This document shows, piece by piece, positions 52,634 to 61,862 of a stretch of 64,000 bases of DNA. Each line of letters begins with the position of its first letter. Position 1 is the first letter of the stretch. The translations under genes and the position numbers were made by a program. The notes below the pieces were generated by a model, which was not told the DNA's origin, ran no database searches, and saw only the letters and a program-made list of their open reading frames with translations. This DNA comes from Flavobacteriales bacterium (GTDB lineage Bacteria > Bacteroidota > Bacteroidia > Flavobacteriales_D > Crocinitomicaceae): the NCBI GenBank assembly GCA_015665275.1, contig JADFAL010000061.1, positions 62,001-126,000 of the forward strand, in the 5' to 3' direction.

Positions 52634-52852
52634 ATGGAAAATCATACAGTTACAGGACGTGTTTATGTCTCTTTCGTTGTTGAGAAGGATGGAAGTATTA
52701 CCAACGTTCATGTAGTTAAGGGAATGGACGAAGATTATAATGAAAGGGCGATAGCATGTGTCCGTAAAATGCCAAACTGGGTTGCAGCAGAGCACGGCAA
52801 CGAAAAGGTGCGCAGTCAGGTTAGTCTACCCATTCATTTTGAATTGCAATAG
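52634..52852 (+). CDS. Standalone TonB C-terminal domain protein
   Basis: 72 residues: TGRVYVSFVVEKDGSITNVH, VVKGMDEDYNERAIACVRKM, PNWVAAEHGNEKVRSQVSLP, IHFELQ. This covers most of a TonB C-terminal domain (two strands, helix, two strands) but has no signal peptide, membrane anchor or proline-rich arm. The atp operon terminator ends 35 bases upstream, leaving no room for missing N-terminal sequence. It is either a truncated remnant or a soluble mini-protein. A longer relative with a signal peptide is encoded at 57519-57953. Confidence 0.65.
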   Translation: MENHTVTGRVYVSFVVEKDGSITNVHVVKGMDEDYNERAIACVRKMPNWVAAEHGNEKVRSQVSLPIHFELQ

Positions 52853-52915
52853 ACGAGGTGTTAAGAATTCTTTTTTAGTACAATACTAGATTTCGTTCAA
52901 CAGGAATGTTAAAGA

Positions 52916-52948
52916 TTTGGATTGCAGCAAGAAATCGATGTAACTTTC
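52916..52948 (+). promoter_or_regulatory. Promoter of the thioredoxin-like T9SS gene
   Basis: TTTG at 52916-52919 and TAACTTTC at 52941-52948 (one mismatch) are separated by 21 nt and lie 19 bases before ATG 52968. Confidence 0.55.
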
Positions 52949-52967
52949 GTTTTATCAGCGAATACGC

Positions 52968-53750
52968 ATGAAAACAATGAAAAATATACTTCTCATTTTC
53001 GCATTGATCCTAAGTGCACAGTCACATGCGCAATTAGCAGATGGCTCAACAGCTCCAGACTTTACTTTAGAAGACATAGTGGACAGCAATACTTATAATC
53101 TGTACGATTACCTGGATCAGGGAAAAACGTGTTTTGTAGAGATTTTTGCTGCGCATTGTCCTGGTTGTTGGGCGTATCATCAACAGGAAACGCTGAAGGA
53201 TTTGTACAACACCTATGGCCCCGATGGCACGGATGAAGTCATGGTATTTGCTCTTGAATACGACGAGTACAATTTTTACGATGCGTTTATTGGAATTGGT
53301 CCTGCTTGGGTAACAGCTGGAAATTGGTTAGAAGGAACACCGTATCCCATATTTCAGGTAGAAGGGGGGGACAGAACCGTTTTCGAAGATTATGAAGTGA
53401 CATTTTACCCCGTTGTATACATGGTTTGTCCGAACAAATCATTGAAACGTGTGTCTACGGCTTTGAATGCTACAGAATTGTATGATGGCATGTCGGATTG
53501 CTCTTTCCTTTCGGTTGATGAAGAAGTACTCTCAGGCAAGGTGTATGTTGATGGCAATAAGAATTTGATCGTTGAGAATTATCAAGATGTTGTATCCATT
53601 GAAGTGACGAATCTATCAGGACAAAATGTGCTCACTGTAGACGCGGTTGAAAGTGAGATGACTTCACTTGAATCTTTAGAAACTGGTGTCTATTTGTTCT
53701 TAATCAATACCGGGAGGGGTGCGGTTGTAGAGCGTTTTGTGGTGGAGTAA
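52968..53750 (+). CDS. Secreted thioredoxin-like protein with T9SS sorting domain
   Basis: 260 residues. A signal peptide of about 22 residues (ending SHAQ) is followed by a thioredoxin/TlpA-like fold: GSTAPDFTLEDIVDS, then CFVEIFAAHCPGCWAYHQQ with the redox motif CPGC, and the cis-Pro region VTFYPVVYMVCPN. The last ~75 residues resemble a T9SS type A sorting domain (VDGNKNLIVENYQDVVSIEV, LSGQNVLTV, GVYLFLINTGRGAVVERFVV). It should be an extracellular or surface disulfide oxidoreductase; the CPGC dipeptide does not fix its direction. It has its own promoter. Confidence 0.88.
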   Translation: MKTMKNILLIFALILSAQSHAQLADGSTAPDFTLEDIVDSNTYNLYDYLDQGKTCFVEIFAAHCPGCWAYHQQETLKDLYNTYGPDGTDEVMVFALEYDEYNFYDAFIGIGPAWVTAGNWLEGTPYPIFQVEGGDRTVFEDYEVTFYPVVYMVCPNKSLKRVSTALNATELYDGMSDCSFLSVDEEVLSGKVYVDGNKNLIVENYQDVVSIEVTNLSGQNVLTVDAVESEMTSLESLETGVYLFLINTGRGAVVERFVVE

Positions 53751-53757
53751 GACAGTT

Positions 53758-54285
53758 TCATTCCATCACTTCAGCGAATTTACTGAATGCCTTATCGTTA
53801 TCCTCACGCAATCTTTCGAGGTAGGCACGTAGTTCGATTTTTAACTCAGGATATTTTTCAACTAAGCTTAGCAAGACTTTAATCGCACGTGTTTTCGTCG
53901 TGATGTTGATTTCATTGGATGCAAGCCAGGTGGACAGTTGATTGATGCAAACAGATTCCATTTCTATCGGTACGCCACAAATAAGCCATTGATTGACAAT
54001 GGAGGCTTCTCCTCCTCGTATATGTTTTGAAGTAAAAGCATTGTAAATGGCCGGTAGCTGTGGTTGCATACAGTTTGGATCTTCCAAAGCAATTTGAGAG
54101 AGTAACCATAGTGTTCTCGACGCGACTTTGTACTCCAAAGACAGTAATGGAATTAATTCAGAAAGCGAAATTTCGTTGCTGACTACTTGTTTTGCCCAGA
54201 CATCACGATCCTGACTGGAACTATTCGGAAGTTCTCGAATTAACCGTGCAATGTTGTGAGAACCTATTCTCTGTTGACAATTCAT
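53758..54285 (-). CDS. Helical repeat protein, unknown function
   Basis: 175 residues, all helical by appearance with HEAT-like pairs (LSELIPLLSLEYKVASRTLW, LLSQIALEDPNCMQPQLPAI, TTKTRAIKVLLSLVEKYPEL). It has no signal peptide and is cytoplasmic. Bacteroidota genomes often carry such short HEAT/armadillo-like proteins without known role. The start at 54285 lies in a TTCATTATTC low-complexity stretch, 9 bases downstream of the stop codon of the large BNR-repeat gene on the same strand, so co-transcription is likely. Confidence 0.7.
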   Translation of the reverse strand: MNCQQRIGSHNIARLIRELPNSSSQDRDVWAKQVVSNEISLSELIPLLSLEYKVASRTLWLLSQIALEDPNCMQPQLPAIYNAFTSKHIRGGEASIVNQWLICGVPIEMESVCINQLSTWLASNEINITTKTRAIKVLLSLVEKYPELKIELRAYLERLREDNDKAFSKFAEVME

Positions 54286-54294
54286 TATTCAGAA

Positions 54295-57200
54295 TTAGTC
54301 ATTCTTAACCCCAATGACATCTACTTTCTCAGTACGAATCAGCTCATTGTATTTTGGAATATCGTTTTGCTGAATCGAATACCATTTCGCCAATTCCGCA
54401 TCGATTTTTTCCGTGATATCTTTCGCTACACCAATCATTTGTTCCGTTGGACGATAAATTCCCATACTTGCCAGTGATGCAACGTGTGCCAATTTGTTGT
54501 TGAGCATAATCGGGAAATTCAGCATATCCTGATTACTTTTCAATTTGGTTTGATACAGTACTTTTTCAATATCTGTCATCAATGAATCCAAACGTTTCCC
54601 TTCTTCAATTACCGCCTCGAATTGATCATTATCTATCCGCGACTTCAATGCAGAAATTTGAGCTTTTAAATCGCGCATTGCTCGAATAGCATCATGCGTT
54701 TCATCTAGTTTGTTCCGAATCTGTAGTAGAAATGCGAATTGTGCTTGCCGGTCTTCAGCAGTTCCTTCTGTTCTTGGGTCTAGAAGAATTTGGAAAGAAA
54801 CATCCACACTATCGCTTTCTGAAATTAACCGGGCGGTGTAATTGCCAGGAGGTGCTTTAGGGCCTTGCAAGGTTCCCCACCATAGTAACATGCCTTCAAA
54901 CTTATCTGCTTTTTCGTAGCGCGTGTCCCAATCAAAAGTATTCATACCGGTTTCTGCGTCGAATTGATTGTCTTTGTCTCCTGCATTGGTCGTAAATACT
55001 CGAATAAGATATCCTTCGGAATCCAGGAATTTTAGCGTAAGCTTTTCTTCTCCGTCAGGCACATTGAAGTAAAAACGGACTCCTTCTGGATGATTCGTTC
55101 CGGCCCGTAAGGATGTTCGGCTGGAACCACCATAACCAACGGTTGGATGCGTTGAAAACAAGCGTAATTCATCTTCTTTTGTAGGGCTCTTTATCTCGTC
55201 CCAGATGACATTCAAATCATCGAAAATCCAAAAACTTCTTCCTTGCGTGGCTACAATTAGATCATTATCCTTTAAAGCCAAATCGGTAATGGGAACGGGA
55301 GGAAGGTTGAGTTGAAAGGGCTTCCAGTTGGTTCCATTGTCACTACTTATATACATGCCGAATTCTGTTCCGCAATAGAGCAATCCTTCAACGTGCTGAT
55401 CCGCTCGAATTACCCGCGTAAAATGTTCAGAAGGGATTCCATTTGTAATCAACGTCCAGGTTTTTCCATAGTCTTTCGTATGATATAAGTAAGGGGTATA
55501 ATCTCCCATGCGATACATGGTAGCGGCTATATACAACCCTCCTTTGTTGAATGGATCTGCCTCGATACTATTGATCTGGGCCCATTCCGGAAGTTTCTTT
55601 GGAGTAACATTGTTCCAGTTCTTCCCGCCATCTTGAGATACATGAATCAAGCCATCATCCGATCCGCACCATAGCAAGTCTTTCTCGTATGGAGATTCCA
55701 GCGCGGCGAAAATGGTTGCATAGTACTCAACTCCCGTATTGTCTTTCGTAATCGGACCACCGGACGAAACCAATTTGGTGCTGTCGTTACGACTTAAGTC
55801 TGGGGAAATAATTTCCCAATTCTGTCCGCCATTGGTGGAAACATGCAGGAATTGAGAACAGGTATATAGTTTGTTGTCATCATGAGGTGAAAAGAATAGC
55901 GGGAAATTCCACTGGAATCGGTAGCGCATTCCTTCTGCACCATATCCAATTGGATTGTCTGGCCAAACATTAATCGCGCGATTCATATCTGTATGATGAT
56001 TGTAGCGCGTCAAGAATCCTCCGTAGCTTCCACCATATACAATTTCGTTGTCCTTTGGATCTGGTGCTATATGAGCACTTTCACCCCCCGCTGTTGATTC
56101 CCAGTTGTCATTTCCAATCATGCCCCATTGAGCGCGTGAGTCAATTCGAATTGTAGAATTGTCTTGCTGTGCCCCATAAATTCGGTAGGGGAAATGATCA
56201 TCTGTAGTTACGCGGTAAAATTGCGACGTGGGCTGATTCATATAGGTCGTCCAGCTTTCGCCTCCATCGTAGGAAACCTGACCGCCGCCGTCGTCTGCAA
56301 TGACCAATCGGTTCGGATCTTCCGGTGCCACCCAAAGATCGTGATGATCACCATGCGGTGCATTGTGCGATGAGAACGTTTTACCACCATCCGTTGATTT
56401 ATGATACGAAACGTTCATCACATATACCTTATTTGGATCTTGAGAATCGGCATAAATGCGTGAGTAATACCACGCGCGCTGACGTAAACTTCGATCTGAA
56501 TTCGTTTTCTCCCAGTTTTCACCGCCATCGTCGGATCGGAAGACGCCACCATCCTCGTTTTCTATGATCGCCCAAACTCTATCCGGATTGGCAGGAGATA
56601 CGGTTACTCCAATAATTCCCAAAGTGCCTTCTGGCATTCCTTTTTTTTCTGAAAGAGCTTCCCAGGTTTCACCGCCATCATTCGATTTCCAAAGTTGTGA
56701 GCCCTCTCCGCCTGATGAGAAATCGTAAGGCGTTCTGCGAACGTTCCAAGTGCTTGCGTACATCACTTCGGGATTCACAGGGTCCAAGATTAAATCCACG
56801 GCACCCGCGCGATTGTTAGCAAAAAGCACTCGACCCCACGTTTTACCTCCATCTGTTGACTTGTAAACTCCACGTTCTTCGGTATCCTTGAATAGATCTC
56901 CTAAAACTGCTGCATATACAATATCCGGATTGGTAGGATGTACTCGAATACGAGGAATATGTCTCGAATTCTTCAACCCGATTTGCATCCAACTTCTTCC
57001 TCCATCAATAGACTTATACATGCCAGTTCCAGGCGAAACATTTCCTCGAACGGTAACTTCTCCGCCTCCAACGTAAATTACATTGTTGTGTGATTTGGAA
57101 ACTTCCACGGCCCCAATCGACCCGCCGAAATAGCCATCTGAAATATTCTCCCAAGTTGTCCCGCCATTCTCTGTGCGCCAGACTCCACCTCCAGTAGTAC

Positions 57201-57396
57201 CCATATAGAACAACATTGGCTTGCCTTCCACACCAGTTACTGCAGCGGATCTACCGCCTCGAAACGGGCCAATACAACGGTATTCTAATCCGTCGTTAAT
57301 AGTTGGAAATGCATCTCGGATATCTAGTTTTTGGGCATGTGAGGAGAAGATAGTTCCCAATGCTACGACAAGCGTAAACACTTTGATGGCTTTCAT
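54295..57396 (-). CDS. Exported VPS10/BNR-repeat beta-propeller protein
   Basis: About 1033 residues from ATG 57396 (MKAIKVFTLVVALGTIFSSH), which gives a signal peptide. The 14-codon longer start is rejected. The body holds many sialidase-type Asp boxes, for example MYKSIDGGRSW, VYKSTDGGKTWG, LWKSNDGGETWE, VFRSDDGGENWE and IHVSQDGGKNWN. These build one or two beta-propellers of the sortilin/VPS10 type. An Ig-like region and a helical C-terminal ~150 residues (RNKLDETHDAIRAMRDLKAQ) follow. No T9SS domain is seen. Related proteins are annotated as glycosyl hydrolases or exo-alpha-sialidase-like; catalytic residues cannot be assigned, so a binding or hydrolytic role outside the inner membrane is inferred. 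Confidence 0.85.
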   Translation of the reverse strand: MKAIKVFTLVVALGTIFSSHAQKLDIRDAFPTINDGLEYRCIGPFRGGRSAAVTGVEGKPMLFYMGTTGGGVWRTENGGTTWENISDGYFGGSIGAVEVSKSHNNVIYVGGGEVTVRGNVSPGTGMYKSIDGGRSWMQIGLKNSRHIPRIRVHPTNPDIVYAAVLGDLFKDTEERGVYKSTDGGKTWGRVLFANNRAGAVDLILDPVNPEVMYASTWNVRRTPYDFSSGGEGSQLWKSNDGGETWEALSEKKGMPEGTLGIIGVTVSPANPDRVWAIIENEDGGVFRSDDGGENWEKTNSDRSLRQRAWYYSRIYADSQDPNKVYVMNVSYHKSTDGGKTFSSHNAPHGDHHDLWVAPEDPNRLVIADDGGGQVSYDGGESWTTYMNQPTSQFYRVTTDDHFPYRIYGAQQDNSTIRIDSRAQWGMIGNDNWESTAGGESAHIAPDPKDNEIVYGGSYGGFLTRYNHHTDMNRAINVWPDNPIGYGAEGMRYRFQWNFPLFFSPHDDNKLYTCSQFLHVSTNGGQNWEIISPDLSRNDSTKLVSSGGPITKDNTGVEYYATIFAALESPYEKDLLWCGSDDGLIHVSQDGGKNWNNVTPKKLPEWAQINSIEADPFNKGGLYIAATMYRMGDYTPYLYHTKDYGKTWTLITNGIPSEHFTRVIRADQHVEGLLYCGTEFGMYISSDNGTNWKPFQLNLPPVPITDLALKDNDLIVATQGRSFWIFDDLNVIWDEIKSPTKEDELRLFSTHPTVGYGGSSRTSLRAGTNHPEGVRFYFNVPDGEEKLTLKFLDSEGYLIRVFTTNAGDKDNQFDAETGMNTFDWDTRYEKADKFEGMLLWWGTLQGPKAPPGNYTARLISESDSVDVSFQILLDPRTEGTAEDRQAQFAFLLQIRNKLDETHDAIRAMRDLKAQISALKSRIDNDQFEAVIEEGKRLDSLMTDIEKVLYQTKLKSNQDMLNFPIMLNNKLAHVASLASMGIYRPTEQMIGVAKDITEKIDAELAKWYSIQQNDIPKYNELIRTEKVDVIGVKND

Positions 57397-57518
57397 AAAT
57401 TGCAGTTTTAGAGTTAGTAAGTTACTCAATACGTCCAAGTTTGGGTTGTGGAAATGATGAATGATGAATAATTGATATGAATGGTTCGTTCTGGAATAGA
57501 TTTTGATGCAATGATAGC

Positions 57519-57953
57519 ATGAGATTGCTTCTATTTTTCTGTTTTATTCAATTTGGCACACTTGGTCAGGAAATCGCAAAGCCCGAGAAAGCCCCAGATA
57601 TTATTGATCCAAATCGTACAGGTAAGGTTCAAGTAATTGAATTCGGAGGTCCAGAAATCGAATATGTTGGAGGAATGGATTCGCTAGCTGCTTTTATTGT
57701 TCGGAATTGTATTTATCCTCCAGAGGCAATCGAAAAGGGGATAGAGGGAAAGGTATTGATGCGTTTTGTCGTTGAAGGTGACGGGAGATTAAGTAACATT
57801 GAGGTAGCTAGATATGCACATCCATTGTTAGATGCGGAAGCCATTCGATTGATCTCTATAATGCCTAAATGGGAGCCACTGGAGCATAAAGGAAAACCAA
57901 TTAGAATGGCGGGCGGACTTCCTATTATTTTCAAGTTACAAAAAGACGAATAG
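57519..57953 (+). CDS. Exported TonB C-terminal domain protein
   Basis: 144 residues. A signal peptide (MRLLLFFCFIQFGTLGQ) and a short acidic linker lead into a TonB C-terminal-like domain: LAAFIVRNCIYPPEAIEKGI, then EGKVLMRFVVEGDGRLSNIE, PLLDAEAIRLISIMPKWEPL and GGLPIIFKLQKDE. Because it is exported and lacks a membrane anchor and Pro-rich arm, it cannot act as a normal energy-transducing TonB. Such exported TonB-C proteins are frequent in Bacteroidota. It is divergent from the BNR-repeat gene, with a 122-base spacer containing a GAATGATGAAT-type low-complexity stretch. Confidence 0.8.
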   Translation: MRLLLFFCFIQFGTLGQEIAKPEKAPDIIDPNRTGKVQVIEFGGPEIEYVGGMDSLAAFIVRNCIYPPEAIEKGIEGKVLMRFVVEGDGRLSNIEVARYAHPLLDAEAIRLISIMPKWEPLEHKGKPIRMAGGLPIIFKLQKDE

Positions 57954-57974
57954 ATTTTACTATAACTTCGCTTT

Positions 57975-58724
57975 GTGGATTCCATGTATGCTTTTCTGGT
58001 ATTACTTCCTTTTGTGGCATTCTTATATGCTTCTGTTGGGCATGGGGGAGCAAGTGGCTATTTAGCTTTAATGGCGCTGTTTGCATTCTCCCCGGAAGTA
58101 ATGAAGCCCACTGCGTTGCTCTTGAATCTTTTTGTCGCGGGAATATCTTTTGCTCAGTTTGCACGTGCAGGACACTTTAATGGGTGGCTATTTTTAGTGT
58201 TTGCAGGAGTTTCCGTGCCCCTATCTTTTTTTGGTGGAACTATGGAAATCGATTCAGGGGTGTATAAAATAATCCTGGGGATTTTATTGATTTTTGCGAT
58301 TATAAGAATGCTTGGCTGGCAAAAGAGAGAAAACAAATTGTCGTCTTTCAAGAGATCACCAGAGCATTTAATGCTCGGCTTTGCCATTGGGGGAGCCATC
58401 GGATTTATCTCTGGACTCATTGGTATTGGAGGCGGCATTATTTTAAGCCCTGTTATCTTATTGCTTCGATGGGGGAGTGTGAAAGAAGCGGCTGCTGTCT
58501 CGGCGTTGTTTATTTGGGTAAATTCTGCCGCGGGATTGGCAGGTCAATGGACTTCAGGCTTAACGCTCTCACCCGACGTATGGTTTTTCGTATTGCTCGC
58601 TGTAATAGGGGGTCTCGCAGGAGGATATTTTGGAAGTCAGCAATTGAATGGCAAAGTATTGCGCTTTGTGCTTGCCGGCGTTTTAGTACTCGCCAGTATC
58701 AAGTTGATTGGGGCTGGATTTTAG
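57975..58724 (+). CDS. TauE/SafE family sulfite exporter-like permease
   Basis: 249 residues if GTG 57975 is used, or 246 from ATG 57984 (MYAFLVLLPFVAFLYASVGH). About eight transmembrane helices form two repeated halves. Each has a glycine signature: SVGHGGASGYLALMALF near the N terminus and GLIGIGGGIILSPVILLL after the middle. These are the TauE/SafE (DUF81) marks. The family exports small organosulfur or other anions, but substrates differ widely. A TAACTTCG box at 57963-57970 is a possible promoter, though it would leave a very short leader. Confidence 0.9.
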   Translation: MDSMYAFLVLLPFVAFLYASVGHGGASGYLALMALFAFSPEVMKPTALLLNLFVAGISFAQFARAGHFNGWLFLVFAGVSVPLSFFGGTMEIDSGVYKIILGILLIFAIIRMLGWQKRENKLSSFKRSPEHLMLGFAIGGAIGFISGLIGIGGGIILSPVILLLRWGSVKEAAAVSALFIWVNSAAGLAGQWTSGLTLSPDVWFFVLLAVIGGLAGGYFGSQQLNGKVLRFVLAGVLVLASIKLIGAGF

Positions 58725-59299
58725 GCGTACTTTGCAACATATACCATGGAAATGACTGATGCGGAGACCAACAAACTTAGTATCATACTAATGAACAAGC
58801 GAAGGTCCTTTGTTTTCATTGCAACAAATGAAAGTGTAATTTGAATTCCAAGAAATAGGAACCACATCGGCAAGGAAATGCTTGATACCTCTCGCGGTGT
58901 TGTGTAGGTCTTCAAACTTAAGTTCACCAGCCAGGCTTAAATTTAAGAGATAGAATTGATTTTTATACTTGGCTGTTTGGTTCCAAATATCAATCTGATC
59001 CTCAAGATAATCCAAGGCCGAACGTCTCTATTAGCTTTTCGTAACTTTTCCAGTTTCCATAGTCTTAACGTTTGCAACTGCAATGATGAAATAACCTGTA
59101 CGAAAAAGAGGGCCGAATGTTTCCGGATTAGGCGGTTTTCAATGAATAGCAGTATATAAACCTTCGTTAATCTATGAAAAAAAACGTGCAGAAAGGAACA
59201 CAACCGAGATTTTAAGTACAAATCTCTCGTTGTGCGTACATGTATCATTTTCACTCAGAACCGAGGGGAAAACATTTAAAATACTGAAGATGAAAGGGG
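58725..59299. other. Gap with possible degenerate minus-strand coding remnant
   Basis: No gene is convincing in these 575 bases. On the minus strand, 58927-58721 can encode a 68-residue peptide with two hydrophobic helices (SISLPMWFLFLGIQITLSF, LFISMILSLLVSASVISMVY) and host-like codons, overlapping the TauE stop codon by a few bases. The same frame upstream is broken by two TAA codons around 58937-58945. Another frame holds YLEDQIDIWNQTAKYKNQFY at about 59010-58950. This mixture of natural-looking pieces in different frames suggests a decayed membrane protein gene. Confidence 0.35.
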
Positions 59300-60982
59300 T
59301 TAGCTTAGCCCTGAAATCTTACCGTCCTTATCAATATGCATTCCTTCAGAAGCAGGTATTGCAGGAAGTCCTGGCATACGCATCATGTTTCCTAGAATTG
59401 GGATTACGAATCCGGCACCCGCGGCAAATTCGAATTCACGAATGGTGATTCGGAAGTCATCCGGACGGCCCAACAACGCATCGTTATCACTGAAAGATTT
59501 TTGCGTTTTCGCCATACAAACGGGTAATTCCGATAGTCCAAGCTGCTCGATTTTTTTCAAATCTGCAATCGCTCGTTTTGAGTAATCTATGCCATCAGCA
59601 CCGTAAATTTCACGAGCAATGGTTTCAATTTTATCTTGAATGGAAATGTTCCAGTCGTAAAGTGACTTGAAATTGTTCTTTCCAGCATCGATTTCTGCAA
59701 CCACGGCTTCGGCCAAATCTTTCATTCCTTCTCCTCCTTCGGCCCATCCTCGAGCTACAATTGCCTTCACGCCCATTTTTTCACATTTGCGCTGCACCAA
59801 TTGTACTTCATCGTTCGTGTCCGTTGGGAAGGTATTAATAGCTACCACTGGATTCAATCCAAATTTCTTAACGTTTTCGATGTGCTTTTCCAGATTGGCA
59901 AATCCGGCAGAAACACGTTCTACAGAAGCTGTATTATATTCATCTTTGTGGGCTCCTCCATGATGACGAAGTGCACGGACTGTTGCTACCAAAACTACAG
60001 CTTCGGGTTTCAATCCGGCCGATACACATTTGATGTCGAGGAATTTCTCAGCCCCTAAATCAGCTCCGAATCCTGCTTCCGTAACCACATATTCTGAAAG
60101 GGATAATCCAGTTTTTGTTGCGATTACAGTATTGGTTCCTTGGGCAATATTCGCAAATGGTCCACCGTGAATAATCGCAGGATTTCCTTCCATGGTCTGA
60201 ACCATATTCGGTTTGATGGCATCCTTCAAAAGAATAGCCATTGCATTTTCAGCTTTCAGGTCACGCGCGTAGATCGGTTTCTTATCCATTGTCATACCCA
60301 CGTAAATATTTCCGAGGCGTGTTTTCAAATCTTCGAAATTCTCTGCCATACAAAGAATCGCCATTACCTCCGAAGCGGGTGTAATGTTGAATCCGTCCTG
60401 ACGTGGAATTCCGTTTGCAGTTCCTCCTAAGCCAATTGTGATATCGCGCAAAGCACGATCGTTCATATCCATCACGCGTTTCCAGGCAATGGTTCTTGGG
60501 TCAATTCCCAAGCTGCGTGTTTTGCTTTGGATGTTATTGTCGATCAGTGCGGATAGCAAGTTGTTCGCTTTTTCAATTGCTGAGAAATCTCCGGTAAAGT
60601 GCAAGTTGATGTCTTCCATTGGAACTACTTGCGAATAACCACCTCCGGCAGCTCCTCCTTTGATTCCGAATACGGGTCCAAGAGAAGGCTCACGCAAAAC
60701 AACCGTCGTTTGTTTACCAATCTTATTCATTCCCTCTGTTAGGCCGATAGATGTGGTTGTTTTACCTTCGCCAGCAGGTGTTGGCGTCATTGCCGTTACC
60801 AAAATCAAATGGTTTTTAGCAATCTTGCTTTCATCTATCAATGCTAATGGAAGTTTTGCTTTGTACTTGCCGTACAATTCCAAATGATCACTATCAAGGT
60901 TTAACTTCTCAGCAATCGTGTTGATGTGACGCATTTCGCAATTCTGCGCGATTTCAATATCAGAGGGTACTTTTTTATTCAT
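59300..60982 (-). CDS. fhs: Formate--tetrahydrofolate ligase
   Basis: 560 residues, the usual size. The P-loop is TPTPAGEGKTTTSIGL (about 66-81). It is followed by REPSLGPVFGIKGGAAGGGY and NLHFTGDFSAIEKANNLL (core HFTGDFSAIEKANNL), all family hallmarks. The C terminus is GNMMRMPGLPAIPASEGMHI (core MRMPGLPAIPASE). The enzyme makes 10-formyl-THF from formate and ATP in one-carbon metabolism. A near-consensus TATATTTA box lies at 61003-61010 on the minus strand. The gene stands alone. Confidence 0.97.
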   Translation of the reverse strand: MNKKVPSDIEIAQNCEMRHINTIAEKLNLDSDHLELYGKYKAKLPLALIDESKIAKNHLILVTAMTPTPAGEGKTTTSIGLTEGMNKIGKQTTVVLREPSLGPVFGIKGGAAGGGYSQVVPMEDINLHFTGDFSAIEKANNLLSALIDNNIQSKTRSLGIDPRTIAWKRVMDMNDRALRDITIGLGGTANGIPRQDGFNITPASEVMAILCMAENFEDLKTRLGNIYVGMTMDKKPIYARDLKAENAMAILLKDAIKPNMVQTMEGNPAIIHGGPFANIAQGTNTVIATKTGLSLSEYVVTEAGFGADLGAEKFLDIKCVSAGLKPEAVVLVATVRALRHHGGAHKDEYNTASVERVSAGFANLEKHIENVKKFGLNPVVAINTFPTDTNDEVQLVQRKCEKMGVKAIVARGWAEGGEGMKDLAEAVVAEIDAGKNNFKSLYDWNISIQDKIETIAREIYGADGIDYSKRAIADLKKIEQLGLSELPVCMAKTQKSFSDNDALLGRPDDFRITIREFEFAAGAGFVIPILGNMMRMPGLPAIPASEGMHIDKDGKISGLS

Positions 60983-61109
60983 GGCTTGTATGTTACGCTG
61001 TTAAATATAGCTGCATTCTGTCAAATAAAGAGATAGTGCTGTGAAGATTCTACTAAATCTATGTGAAGAGAGGTGACTGTGCTCCTGTATGCCTTGATAT
61101 GTTTGGGGG

Positions 61110-61862
61110 CTACCAAATTTTTGGCAAAAACGCTTTTCGATCTTTAGGATAGTCTTCGAACGATTCGTGATACCATTCGTGGTGATTCAAGGCACGTGGA
61201 GCCAAATTGCAGAAGGTCCAAATGGCAAATGTTGCACTCGGAACGCTCCATGCTGCGATAGCAAATCCGGTCCATTCAATGATCTCTCCAAAATGATTGG
61301 GGCAGGATATGTATTTGAACAACCAGCCACGCGGAATCTGATATCCACTTTGTTTTTTCCGCAGTGCAATCAAACGGCTATCAGTGCTCATGTTGATGTA
61401 CATACCGGTAAAGAACAGTATCACTCCTAATATAACTAGAATTGAAACGGGTCCGTCTTTTGGTGCAAGGAACCCCAACCAATAACCGTTGAGAAAACCA
61501 TTCATGCCATTGAAAAATAGGGCACTGAAGACTATGGTCAATGGCATTTTCTTTCCTCGAGTTCGCAAACGGAACGGAAAGATAATTGTGCGATTGAGAT
61601 AGTGTAAACTCCACAATCCAACAAGAATCCATGTCAGAAGATCTTTATCTCTTGGGCCTAAAATTGTCAATACTGGAAAGAGCAAAAATGCGGGTAATTC
61701 CATCCAAAACCAACCCCAATGATTGGAAATCATCTTTCCCCACTTCTCATTTGCGTGACGACCGTAAGGTGCTCTAATGTTGAAGATGATCAAGGAGAGA
61801 AAGGTGATTACGGCCACACCAATCCAAATGAAATTAAGTTCTATGAAATATGTATCCATCAT
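61110..61862 (-). CDS. Steroid 5-alpha-reductase-like membrane protein
   Basis: 250 residues with six or more transmembrane helices. The conserved C-terminal part of the 3-oxo-5-alpha-steroid 4-dehydrogenase/DUF1295 family is clear: MYINMSTDSRLIALRKK, YQIPRGWLFKYISCPNHFGE (core FKYISCPNHFGEIIEW), then NLAPRALNHHEWYHESF and YPKDRKAFLPKIW. The N/H-rich NHFGE and HHEWY motifs contribute to NADPH binding in the family. Its start overlaps the stop codon of the 3-beta-HSD-like gene by 4 bases, so the two are translationally coupled. The natural substrate in this bacterium is unknown: a sterol, another enone lipid or an isoprenoid. Confidence 0.88.
   Translation of the reverse strand: MMDTYFIELNFIWIGVAVITFLSLIIFNIRAPYGRHANEKWGKMISNHWGWFWMELPAFLLFPVLTILGPRDKDLLTWILVGLWSLHYLNRTIIFPFRLRTRGKKMPLTIVFSALFFNGMNGFLNGYWLGFLAPKDGPVSILVILGVILFFTGMYINMSTDSRLIALRKKQSGYQIPRGWLFKYISCPNHFGEIIEWTGFAIAAWSVPSATFAIWTFCNLAPRALNHHEWYHESFEDYPKDRKAFLPKIW

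Noticed and set aside
57931-58164. Minus-strand frame opposite the start of the TauE gene
   Set aside because: Antisense shadow with no motif; the sense strand has a clear membrane protein.
61187-61369. 60-residue minus-strand frame within the 5-alpha-reductase-like gene
   Set aside because: Same-strand overlap in another frame of an intact conserved gene, no independent start signal.
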